Source: Pseudoalteromonas sp. DL-6 (lineage in GTDB: Bacteria > Pseudomonadota > Gammaproteobacteria > Enterobacterales > Alteromonadaceae). From it: DNA of 64,000 bases. The notes under the pieces are model-generated. The model did not search any database. It was not told the DNA's origin and saw nothing but the letters and a program-made list of their open reading frames with translations. The stretch spans positions 62,001 to 126,000 of the forward strand of contig NZ_CP019771.1 in NCBI RefSeq assembly GCF_004328665.1, in the 5' to 3' direction. Position numbers and translations under genes: made by a program. Positions 9,859 through 17,330 of the stretch are shown here, piece by piece (the first letter of the stretch is position 1; each line of letters opens with the position of its first letter).

Positions 9859-9877
9859 CTTAATGATAACGATTCCT
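9859..9877 (-). promoter_or_regulatory. Fur-box-like operator of the siderophore operon
   Basis: CTTAATGATAACGATTCCT matches 12 of 19 positions of the Fur consensus GATAATGATAATCATTATC, including the run TAATGATAA. It lies 18-36 bp upstream of the decarboxylase start, where bound Fur would block transcription when iron is plentiful. The 360-bp gap to the next gene (starting 10202) is otherwise AT-rich with no other clear signal. Confidence 0.65.
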
Positions 9878-10201
9878 ATTTACAATAATGAAAAAAGATT
9901 AGATAGCAACTTTTTTTAAATTAGAGCTAATAAGCTTGTCGTATATTTTTAACTAAAATCGATAAACTTCATTATTAAACGACAAGCATTACATGCAAAA
10001 AATAAACTTAAAAAAGAAAAAGTTAAGTAAATTATTTTAGCGGTAGCAAAGCTATGTTTAGCCATTACCACCTATTTAAATACGAGCAATAAATACGCAA
10101 CTGAGCTTAATAATCATTATTTATGAAATATTTAATACAATATTTAAAGTATTGGCGGTTTTTCTGTTACGTTGGTGTTTGTATTAACGCTAAAGGACGT
10201 C

Positions 10202-10654
10202 ATGATGGAAGTAAAGCAACTAGCTAGTCAGACCTTAATCGGCTTAAAAGTAAGAACCTGCAACGCCAATGAAATGAACGCTGGCACTGCAAATATAGCT
10301 GAACTTTGGCAAAAATTTGGTGAAAAGTTTGCCAACAGCCTCACCCAAAACACCAAAGTGTATGGTGTGTATACTAATTACGAAAGCGATCTCACAGGCG
10401 ATTTTGACGTAATTGCCTGCTGCGATAATTTATCAATTAAACTCCCTGAAGCTAAAAAAGTAACCACCCAAGCGGGGCGTTATTTGGTATTTAAAGGTGA
10501 GGGTGAAATGCCCGATGCAGTAATAGATTTATGGGGCGAAATTTGGCAATACTTCAGCTCAGACGATTGCCGTTATGCCCGCACCTACACTAGCGACTTT
10601 GAGTACTATAAAAGCAGTAACGAAATAGAAATTGCCATTGCAATTAAAGACTAA
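10202..10654 (+). CDS. GyrI-like / AraC effector-binding domain protein
   Basis: A protein of about 150 residues made only of the GyrI-like small-molecule-binding domain (SOUL/BacR fold), with no DNA-binding part. The middle block (VYGVYTNYESDLTGDFDVIA) and the GxYxVFxGxG box (GRYLVFKGEGE) are typical. An in-frame TTG 10 codons upstream is possible, but ATG 10202 is preferred because AAAGGAC sits about 6 bases ahead of it. Stand-alone members bind cationic ligands or DNA gyrase; the role here is unknown. It is convergent with the HAD gene through a shared terminator. Confidence 0.8.
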   Translation: MMEVKQLASQTLIGLKVRTCNANEMNAGTANIAELWQKFGEKFANSLTQNTKVYGVYTNYESDLTGDFDVIACCDNLSIKLPEAKKVTTQAGRYLVFKGEGEMPDAVIDLWGEIWQYFSSDDCRYARTYTSDFEYYKSSNEIEIAIAIKD

Positions 10655-10655
10655 A

Positions 10656-10689
10656 AAAGGCTAGGTTTGTAAGCGCAAACCTAGCCTTT
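10656..10689. terminator. Bidirectional terminator
   Basis: AAAGGCTAGGTTTG pairs perfectly with CAAACCTAGCCTTT (14 bp, 6-nt loop). A-rich and T-rich flanks serve both convergent genes. Confidence 0.85.
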
Positions 10690-10697
10690 CATTGGTG

Positions 10698-11405
10698 TTA
10701 TTTAACCCCTGCCTGCCCACTAAATAACTGGTTATTACTTGCCAGCTTGGTTTTTAAATCATGTAAATTGCACGCCGTTATTGTAGGCTCAAGTTCCCAG
10801 GGATCAAAAATAGCCTCACTTGAGCGCTGTATCCACGCAGCACGCATACCATGCGATAACGCCCCTATAACATCAAACGGGTTACTCGATATCAACCAAG
10901 TATTAGCACCGGTTGAATGTGCCTCACGTAAAAAATGACTATAAACACCGGGGTTGGGTTTAAAGGTTTTAATATCATCGGCGCTCACCACGCCTTCAAA
11001 ATAATCACTTATACCTGCGGTTTCGAGCAAGGTATTTACCGCACTGGCCGCACCATTAGAAAACGCAAACAACCGATAGTTTTGTGCTTTTAAGCTCTCA
11101 AGCCCTGCTTTAACATCATCAAATGCGGGTAGGGTTTTATATCGCGCTAACAACTGTGCTTTTTGCTCATCGCTTAATGACACCTTGTGCAGCAAACACG
11201 CATAATTAAGTGCCTGCTCAGTACACACCGAAAACGGCACATAGTTTTGCATTAAGCCACGTCTAAACGAGTATTCAAGCTGTTTTTCACGCCAAGTAGT
11301 CGAAAATGCATGCGCGTTGTCGCCAACCATATTTTCAAGTAACGACACCACGCCATGGGTGTTTATAAGCGTACCGTATACATCAAACGCCAGTGTAGTT
11401 GCCAT
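10698..11405 (-). CDS. Haloacid dehalogenase type II (HAD superfamily)
   Basis: A 235-residue HAD hydrolase. Asp8 in FDVYGTL is the nucleophile; FSNGA near residue 115 is motif II, KTFKPNPGVY carries the motif III lysine, and SSNPFDVIGA is the closing motif. The order and the SSNxxDxxGA ending match L-2-haloacid dehalogenases, which displace halide from 2-haloalkanoic acids with inversion. Many family members have other physiological substrates, so the reaction is a family-level call. Single gene. Confidence 0.85.
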   Translation of the reverse strand: MATTLAFDVYGTLINTHGVVSLLENMVGDNAHAFSTTWREKQLEYSFRRGLMQNYVPFSVCTEQALNYACLLHKVSLSDEQKAQLLARYKTLPAFDDVKAGLESLKAQNYRLFAFSNGAASAVNTLLETAGISDYFEGVVSADDIKTFKPNPGVYSHFLREAHSTGANTWLISSNPFDVIGALSHGMRAAWIQRSSEAIFDPWELEPTITACNLHDLKTKLASNNQLFSGQAGVK

Positions 11406-11512
11406 TAATGACTCCTGTTTAAATCGTTGCTAAAACGCAATGTTATTGCTTCGCTTAATCACCTTATCAGTTAATAAAGTACAGTAACAACACCCGCGTT
11501 TTAAGCAGTTAC

Positions 11513-11552
11513 TGTAAACCCCCGTTACGGTTTGGTTAAAAATAGCGCATGA
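11513..11552 (+). repeat. Dispersed palindrome with tail, copy 3
   Basis: TGTAAACCCCCGTTACG followed by a tail (GTTTGGTTAAAAATA, then GCGCATG). Over about 39 bases it differs from copy 4 (12824-12862) at one internal position. It lies downstream of the minus-strand gene at 11599, about 100 bp before the HAD gene start. Confidence 0.65.
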
Positions 11553-11598
11553 GGAATAGGGATTTAAAGTGAATATTTCACCACCTAGGGGTTAAATA

Positions 11599-12630
11599 TT
11601 AATAATTTACAGTACATGTTTGGGCGTTGCTTTGTTGGCAGTAATGAAAGTCTAAAAAATAAAACGCTTCAGCAGGCTTTATATTATGCTTAATTACGTC
11701 ATACATTAACTGCGCACTGAGTCGCCCCATTTCATATGGATTTTGACCAACGTTTGATGAAGATAGCCCTTTGCTAAGCGCGTCTAATTGTATTTTTTCG
11801 GTATCTGCTGAAACAATAACAAGTTCTTTTGAATCAAGTTTATGTTTGTAGGGTGTCATCAAGTTTATATACTCAGTATTAAATTGCGCAAAACCAGCAA
11901 CAGCAACAAACGCAGGAGGCTTTTCCATCTTAGTAAGGCTTTTTACTTGCTCTAAGGAGGCCCCCCTTTTTCCTAAACTATAAAGAGGGCAGCGGTTATA
12001 CTCGCTCCAGCCATTTTCACCCGACAAGCGCTGACTACTTTGCCCAGAAAGCGCAAACCTAACACCTGCGATTCTTTTATTTAAGTTTGGTGCAGTAGGA
12101 TGGCCAGATTGAATACAAATACGCTTATTTTCTTCACTTACTAAATTCTTTAATTGATTGCCTAACGCAACACCAAAGTCAAAATTATCAGTGCCAACGT
12201 AAGCCAGCCTGTACTGGTGATCTTTTGCTAATAAATCTGAGTCAAAAGTAATAACAGGAATGTTTTTTTCAAATAAATCTTTAAGGGCTCTCTCTACCAA
12301 ATAATCAGAATCTGATATTGATACTAATAAACCATCAATCCCACTTTTCATCATGTCATTAATAATTAAAGCTTGGGTTCGAATATCTTGATAATCATCA
12401 GGCCCATCATACTTACAGGTAACGTCAGGCTGTGACTTTGCAAACTCGGTACACCCTTTGTACGCCTGAATATAAAAGCTATCGTTTTTAGTTTTTCCTA
12501 CTATGCCAATGACAAATTGAGCATTTGCAAAAAATGGCAAACACAGCAGCACAAAAAATAATGAAAACGATATTTTAGGTTTGTAAATAGAACAAGAGCT
12601 GTAAATAAACTTAGGTTTAATAAAAAACAA
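11599..12630 (-). CDS. Periplasmic sugar-binding-like protein, orphan
   Basis: A 343-residue protein of the periplasmic binding protein type I fold (RbsB/TorT-like). A signal peptide ends near ANA-Q37. The mature part opens with VIGIVGKTKNDSFYIQ and has the typical GIDGLLVSISDSD and VGTDNFDFGVALG boxes. The start codon is TTG, with AAGGAT about 8 bases upstream. No ABC permease or ATPase gene is near, so it may serve a distant transporter or act as the sensor part of a two-component system. The ligand is unknown. Confidence 0.8.
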   Translation of the reverse strand: MFFIKPKFIYSSCSIYKPKISFSLFFVLLCLPFFANAQFVIGIVGKTKNDSFYIQAYKGCTEFAKSQPDVTCKYDGPDDYQDIRTQALIINDMMKSGIDGLLVSISDSDYLVERALKDLFEKNIPVITFDSDLLAKDHQYRLAYVGTDNFDFGVALGNQLKNLVSEENKRICIQSGHPTAPNLNKRIAGVRFALSGQSSQRLSGENGWSEYNRCPLYSLGKRGASLEQVKSLTKMEKPPAFVAVAGFAQFNTEYINLMTPYKHKLDSKELVIVSADTEKIQLDALSKGLSSSNVGQNPYEMGRLSAQLMYDVIKHNIKPAEAFYFLDFHYCQQSNAQTCTVNY

Positions 12631-13284
12631 CGACCAATATCCTTAATTAAAACGGCATTAATTACAAATTGATATATCAGAATAGCACTTCAAAAAAATA
12701 TAGCTACCCCATTGAATATAAATTAAAAAACCAAAAAATAATCCTTAACCGCAGTGCTTTTATACTAGGCGATGGTAATAGTAATTTTTTGCTAAACAAA
12801 CAGCTTTGCATTCAATTGAGTGCTGTAAACCCCCGTTACGGTTTGGTTAAAAATACCGCATGGTAAGGTGGTTTTTAATCAAAAAATAAATCAGCAGCGC
12901 TTTTAAGTCAGAAACATTCGCGTTGTTTTAGGAAGGGTTGTTGAGTTCATAAGTGCTCGATAGCAATCAAAGAACGTAATAGTTAAAAGTAGGGTTTATT
13001 AGCCTATCTTTTCGGGGTAGGCTTGTGAGCAGTCAGGTGTGAGCAAAAAACGATCATTGAGATTGGATAAATATAATAGTTAATCAATTCATCAAACAGC
13101 TCTTTGCTCACATATTTATAAAAATTAGCAAATAGCGCATATTGCTCTATTTAATTTAACCTCACTTAAAATTTTTAGAAAACTTAATGATAGTAATACC
13201 TTAGGTTATTTGCTAAAACTATATAAAGTAGAAAAATGAGCGTGGCGTCGGCAGAAATATGCGCGATGAGCGAACTATTAAATT
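12631..13284. other. Gene-poor gap before the integron cassettes
   Basis: About 650 bp of AT-rich DNA holding one dispersed-repeat copy (12824-12862) and a small hairpin near 13001-13023. I see no supported gene. The piece next to 13285 may contain the lost recombination site that once preceded the first cassette, but no integrase gene or convincing attI is visible. Confidence 0.5.
12824..12862 (+). repeat. Dispersed palindrome with tail, copy 4
   Basis: TGTAAACCCCCGTTACG plus the same tail as copy 3, with a single internal difference. The near identity over about 39 bases shows that these are copies of one element rather than chance palindromes. Confidence 0.65.
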
Positions 13285-13306
13285 GTTATGTTTTTAGGAG
13301 TATGAA

Positions 13307-13639
13307 TTGACTTTATCAGAAGCAATTTACCTTTGGTGTATCGGAGGTGGAGTTGTAGGTGCTCTTTTGAGATGGGGATTTCCCTATCTTTTTAAACGTG
13401 CCGATAAGCAAAATGAGTTTGAACCTATTAACCCTTGGGTTTCAGTAGCTTTTGGAGTTGCGATGGGGTTTGGAATAGCCATATTCTTCGAATCAGATTT
13501 GAAGAATGTCGAAGGTGTGCATATTGCTTACATAAAGAAACTTGGGTTGTTAAGTGCATTATTTGTAATGTCCACAATTGATAAATTAGATAAGTATTCT
13601 GCTGCGGCAACAAAGAACTTTATTAAGCCCAAAACATAA
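13307..13639 (+). CDS. Small membrane protein in an integron cassette
   Basis: A 110-residue protein not assigned to a known family, with hydrophobic segments near residues 8-26, 42-62 and 78-96. The start is TTG at 13307, with AGGAG six bases ahead; the nearer ATG at 13302 runs into a stop after two codons. Its stop codon lies inside the 5' core of the attC site at 13634-13732, the normal layout of a gene cassette, and the presumed 5' cassette boundary is GTTATGT at 13285-13291. The function is unknown. Confidence 0.7.
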   Translation: MTLSEAIYLWCIGGGVVGALLRWGFPYLFKRADKQNEFEPINPWVSVAFGVAMGFGIAIFFESDLKNVEGVHIAYIKKLGLLSALFVMSTIDKLDKYSAAATKNFIKPKT

Positions 13640-13732
13640 CAAACCAAGTCAGCGGGACACTAACACGTAGGCTCCCGTCACTTCATTCCTTTTTTAGCCT
13701 ACGTGTTGTTGCCCCTGCTTGGGGCGTTATAG
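13634..13732 (+). other. attC recombination site A
   Basis: A 99-bp imperfect palindrome with the full attC architecture. The 5' core is ACATAAC (13634-13640) and the 3' core GTTATAG (13726-13732). The L-type arms are CCAAGTCAGCGGG and GCCCCTGCTTGG, which pair except for unpaired extra bases, as attC sites require. The inner perfect 12-bp stem is 13662-13673 with 13696-13707, around a 22-nt loop. Ends such as GGGCGTTATA are typical of chromosomal-integron repeats of Vibrio and relatives. Confidence 0.88.
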
Positions 13733-13779
13733 GGCTAGGTGTTTAATCTAACCTCAGTGAATAATTAAAAGGATGAGTT

Positions 13780-15987
13780 ATGGATAACCTTAAAGTACAT
13801 CTTGAAAACTGTTACGGTATTTCTTCATTAGATAAAACGTTTGATTTAACTGCTGTAGGGAGAAAAGCTAAAGCTTATTCAATTTACGCTCCAAATGGAC
13901 TGATGAAAACATCCTTTTCTAGAACTTTTGATGCCTTATCAAAAGGTGAGCAGCCTAAAGAAGAACGCTTTAATCGCCAACCAACTTGCACTGTTGAAGT
14001 TGATAATGAGGAAATTACGAAGGAACAAATATACGTTCTTAAATCTGAAATAGAAATAAGTTCTGATAATGAAGCTGTAACGAACATCCTTATCAATAAA
14101 GAAAGTAAAGCTAGATATGACTCATTAATATCTAATATTAATAAATTGAAATCAAAGCTACAAACATCACTCCAGAAAAAGTCCAAACTAAAAAAAGATG
14201 AAGTCGAAAATAAACTGATAAATGACTTTCAAACAGATAATTTTGTAAGGGCAATAGAGTTAGCAAAAGAAATTGTTGTTAGTGATGATTTAAAAAGTTT
14301 TATCTATAACGAAATATTCGACCCTAAAGCCATTTCGATACTAGAAAGTCCTGAGTTTTTATCAAAATCCGATGAGTTTAATCAGCGTTATCAGGAACTC
14401 TTTAATCAAGCAGGAACAATATACCGTAGAGGGGTTTTCAACCCTACAAAAGCTGATACATCTTTCAGTACCTTAAATAAGCAAGGATACTTTGCCGGTG
14501 GACATAAAGTTCATCTACAAGGAGATGCTTCTTCAATTAATTACGAAGAACTGCAAGAAAAAATGAAGGTTGTACATGAATCAATCGACAGTGATAATGA
14601 ACTTAAAAATATACGAGTTAATTTAGCTAAAAATGCACAAACTCAAGCATTAGTTTCATTGTTGGAAAATATTTCGGCAACAGAGGTTGATCTACTTTTG
14701 CATAATGTAAAACCTAATAACCAAGCAGAATTCAAAAGGAGTTTATGGGCTTTTTATATTCAAAACTGTTCTGATACTGATGTATTTCTAGAAGCTTTCT
14801 CCGACAACCAAGCAGAGTTACAAGAAATCGAATTAGACGCTGCAACAGAAGCTCCAAATTGGTCTGTAGCTATAGAGCTTTTTAATAATCGTTTTGTCGA
14901 CATGCCTTTTACTCTCTCACTATTTAATCAGGTTGAAGCTGCACTAGGTAAAGATAAAGCACAATTAAAGTTCACGTTTAAAGATGGTGATGATCTTATA
15001 GATTGTACTAGAAGTGAAATTAAGTCTTTAAGCCAAGGAGAGAAACGCGCACTATACCTTCTTAATTTTATCTTTGAAGTAGAAGATAGAAAAAGAAAAT
15101 CAGCAGAAACTCTTTTTATTATTGACGATGTAGCAGACTCTTTCGACTACAAAAATAAGCATGCTATTGTTCAATATCTTGAGGACATCTCTGAGGTTGA
15201 ACATTTCTCTCAATTAATTTTGACTCATAATTTTGATTTCTTTAGAACTTTGGCAAATAACTTTGTTCATCGTGAAAGATGTTTAATGGCTAACAGAACT
15301 AAAAATGGTATAGAACTCTCTCAAGCAGAAGGTATAAAAAACTACTTTATTGGAAAGTGGAAAAGAAACATAACTAATAGTGAATTCATCCTTTGTGCGA
15401 CCGTACCTTTTACGAGAAATCTAATCGAGTATATAAAAGGCGAAAATGATCCAGATTACTTGAAGCTTACTAGTCTATTGCATTGGAAAGAAGACACATC
15501 CCAAATTACTATCGGTGAGTATTATGAAATCTATAATCGATTATTTGGTACAAATTACCCGACGAACGATGTGAGATCTTTCAAAGAGTTACTATTTAAT
15601 AAAGCAAATGAGATTAAGGATAGGGCTAATCATGAGGGGCTTAATTTAGAAGATAAAGTCCTTTTATCAATAGCCATCAGAATGAGTTCTGAAATTTTTC
15701 TAATCGAAGAAATAAGAAAAATAAAATCTGATGATGCATATTGGTGTCAATCAATGAATCAGTTTGGAGCTCTAATGAAGTCATACATAAGAGAATTACC
15801 TGATAGTCAAGCTATCAGAACTCTTGAAAAGGTTAGCATTACTGTTAGTTCTAATATTCACCTTAACTCTTTCATGTACGAACCGATATTAGATTTGACG
15901 ATTGAACACTTAATCACATTGTATTCAGAAATCTTAGAGTTAGAATCGGCAGTGCCAGTTCCTCAAGAAAACGAGGCTGCCCTGTAG
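13780..15987 (+). CDS. ABC/SMC-type AAA ATPase (AAA_13/RloC-like), candidate defence protein in a cassette
   Basis: A 735-residue protein. The N-terminal ATP site is APNGLMKTS (37-45), in which Met replaces the usual second Gly of GxGKT. Residues 110-170 and part of the middle look helical or coiled. The ABC signature LSQGE (about 417), Walker B with Asp-Asp in place of Asp-Glu (LFIIDD, about 444) and an H-loop (LTHNFDF, about 480) follow. The C-terminal part contains Arg546-x3-Glu550 and His568, reminiscent of the Arg/Glu/His set of PrrC/RloC anticodon nucleases but with different spacing. AAGGA precedes ATG 13780. It lies between attC sites A and B, one gene per cassette. A defence role is inferred; no activity can be read directly. 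Confidence 0.75.
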   Translation: MDNLKVHLENCYGISSLDKTFDLTAVGRKAKAYSIYAPNGLMKTSFSRTFDALSKGEQPKEERFNRQPTCTVEVDNEEITKEQIYVLKSEIEISSDNEAVTNILINKESKARYDSLISNINKLKSKLQTSLQKKSKLKKDEVENKLINDFQTDNFVRAIELAKEIVVSDDLKSFIYNEIFDPKAISILESPEFLSKSDEFNQRYQELFNQAGTIYRRGVFNPTKADTSFSTLNKQGYFAGGHKVHLQGDASSINYEELQEKMKVVHESIDSDNELKNIRVNLAKNAQTQALVSLLENISATEVDLLLHNVKPNNQAEFKRSLWAFYIQNCSDTDVFLEAFSDNQAELQEIELDAATEAPNWSVAIELFNNRFVDMPFTLSLFNQVEAALGKDKAQLKFTFKDGDDLIDCTRSEIKSLSQGEKRALYLLNFIFEVEDRKRKSAETLFIIDDVADSFDYKNKHAIVQYLEDISEVEHFSQLILTHNFDFFRTLANNFVHRERCLMANRTKNGIELSQAEGIKNYFIGKWKRNITNSEFILCATVPFTRNLIEYIKGENDPDYLKLTSLLHWKEDTSQITIGEYYEIYNRLFGTNYPTNDVRSFKELLFNKANEIKDRANHEGLNLEDKVLLSIAIRMSSEIFLIEEIRKIKSDDAYWCQSMNQFGALMKSYIRELPDSQAIRTLEKVSITVSSNIHLNSFMYEPILDLTIEHLITLYSEILELESAVPVPQENEAAL

Positions 15988-16081
15988 CAAGCCAATCAAG
16001 TCGGACGCCTAACAGTTGGCTGCGTTCACTTCGTTCACAAATATAGCCAACTATTGTTCGCCGCTTATTGGGGCGTTATAA
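15984..16081 (+). other. attC recombination site B
   Basis: A second attC. The 3' core GTTATAA is at 16075-16081; the 5' core is degenerate (TGTAGCA, 15984-15990, overlapping the ATPase stop codon). Arms CCAATCAAGTCGGACG and CGCCGCTTATTGG pair with unpaired extra bases. The inner stem AGTTGGCT (16014-16021) pairs with AGCCAACT (16045-16052). The cassette between the two 3' cores is 2,349 bp long. Confidence 0.85.
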
Positions 16082-16097
16082 GTCAAGGAGGCATCGA

Positions 16098-16634
16098 GTG
16101 TTAACTCAAATTTTCGAACAAAGTCTAGAGCAGTTTTTCCAACGAGAAGCACAAAATATTCTAAGTGGCGTAAGCGAAAGAAATCTTTGTTCTAGGCTCG
16201 CAATCCCTCTCGAAACGATAACTCACCAAAATGGTTTATCAACCTATTACGCTGATACAGAATACAACCGAAAGCAAAATGGTAGAGTCAAAACAATGCT
16301 GGATGATGATATGCAAGTTATAAATATTACTTGTGATCTAATCCTACATAGTCGAGGTGAAGTAATGGCTAGAGACAACTTAATCGCTATTGAAATGAAA
16401 AAATCTGAAAGGCCAGAAGAAGAAAAAGCTAGTGATAGAGCACGCTTACGTACTTTAACTAAAGCTAGTTTTGATGATGTTTGGTCTTTTGACGGGCAAA
16501 CTCACCCCGAGCATGTTTGCGGTTATGAGGTTGGCTATTTCATTGAATTAGATAAAGATAATAACTATTACTCTGTACAACAATTCCAAAATGGGCAATT
16601 TATTTCAGAGTTTAAAGGTAGTTTTGGCTTATAA
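16098..16634 (+). CDS. PD-(D/E)XK-like protein in an integron cassette
   Basis: About 178 residues. The start is GTG 16098, with a strong AAGGAGG six bases upstream; an earlier in-frame TTG lies inside the attC and is rejected. Asp80 (NITCDLIL), Glu99 and Lys101 (AIEMKKS) give the D...ExK pattern of restriction-like nucleases, on the usual hydrophobic strands. The DLI...IAIEMK spacing resembles restriction-endonuclease-like and phage-defence nucleases. It is the only gene of its cassette. A catalytic function is inferred, and no partner gene is obvious. Confidence 0.6.
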   Translation: MLTQIFEQSLEQFFQREAQNILSGVSERNLCSRLAIPLETITHQNGLSTYYADTEYNRKQNGRVKTMLDDDMQVINITCDLILHSRGEVMARDNLIAIEMKKSERPEEEKASDRARLRTLTKASFDDVWSFDGQTHPEHVCGYEVGYFIELDKDNNYYSVQQFQNGQFISEFKGSFGL

Positions 16635-16658
16635 CAAGTCGCTGAAAGGCGATGTTAA
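16629..16658 (+). other. Truncated attC remnant
   Basis: TTATAAC (16629-16635), the exact complement of the GTTATAA core of site B, overlaps the stop codon of the nuclease-like gene, as a 5' attC core should. It is followed by an arm-like AAGTCGCTG, but the pairing 3' half is missing and unrelated sequence follows. This reads as a deletion that removed the rest of the attC. Confidence 0.5.
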
Positions 16659-16689
16659 AATACGCGTGCTTTAATGAGATAAGGAATAT

Positions 16690-17043
16690 ATGCATCAGAT
16701 TAAGCACTCAGCAAGTCCATATCTTTATAAGATTGTATTAGATAGTGAGTATAAATTATCAGACGCGGACATAAATAAATTTAAGAAGACGGTGAATCAA
16801 GGTGTCGCTGTTTATGGTTTCACTCCAAATATTATAATAATTTCTAATTCGCATTATACTTACTGGGACTCCATTTCGTTGTTTGCAAAAGCTATGGACA
16901 CAGGTAAATTAGCTATTTGTAGTAATGATAATTTAGACGATGTTATTAAAAATATCTCTACTGAATTTGCACCTATTAATGTAAAGCAGTTTGGTAAGGA
17001 CAATATTATAGACTGCAATAAGTGGGTTATCTCCAAAGTTTAG
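16690..17043 (+). CDS. Hypothetical protein, 117 residues
   Basis: Not recognised. A soluble, acidic and hydrophobic mixed protein with no signal peptide; a beta-strand-rich centre (VAVYGFTPNIIIISN) and a short C-terminal strand are apparent. AAGGAATAT precedes ATG 16690, so translation is plausible. It directly follows the truncated attC, has the same strand as the cassette genes and lacks its own attC, so it may be the last cassette of a decayed array or the original flank. Confidence 0.55.
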   Translation: MHQIKHSASPYLYKIVLDSEYKLSDADINKFKKTVNQGVAVYGFTPNIIIISNSHYTYWDSISLFAKAMDTGKLAICSNDNLDDVIKNISTEFAPINVKQFGKDNIIDCNKWVISKV

Positions 17044-17227
17044 TTTATAGCAAATAGCTATGGTGCCAGCTTCTGCAATTGACACTCTCCACTCAGCCAA
17101 TAGTAACTGGCGGCTTGGTTAAATTTATTTAATTACGCTAGATTTTGCTACACTCAACCCAACCAATATTCAACGAACTTAAAACCTTTCACCTAACACC
17201 TTTTGCCTTTAACCTTTCACCTCGTTG

Positions 17228-17265
17228 TGTAAACCCCCGTTACATTTTGATTAAAAAAACGACAC
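17228..17265 (+). repeat. Dispersed palindrome with tail, copy 5
   Basis: TGTAAACCCCCGTTACA (17228-17244) plus the tail TTTTGATTAAAAAAACGAC, which resembles the tails of copies 6 and 7. It lies downstream of mesD. Confidence 0.6.
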
Positions 17266-17330
17266 TTTAACATGTGCAAAGGTATGGCTTTTTTACAGCA
17301 GCTGTAACTAAAGTTAAGCGACCATCACTG

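Noticed and set aside
12669-12866. 65-codon open frame on the + strand
   Set aside because: TTG start without ribosome site, runs through a dispersed-repeat copy, and resembles no protein.
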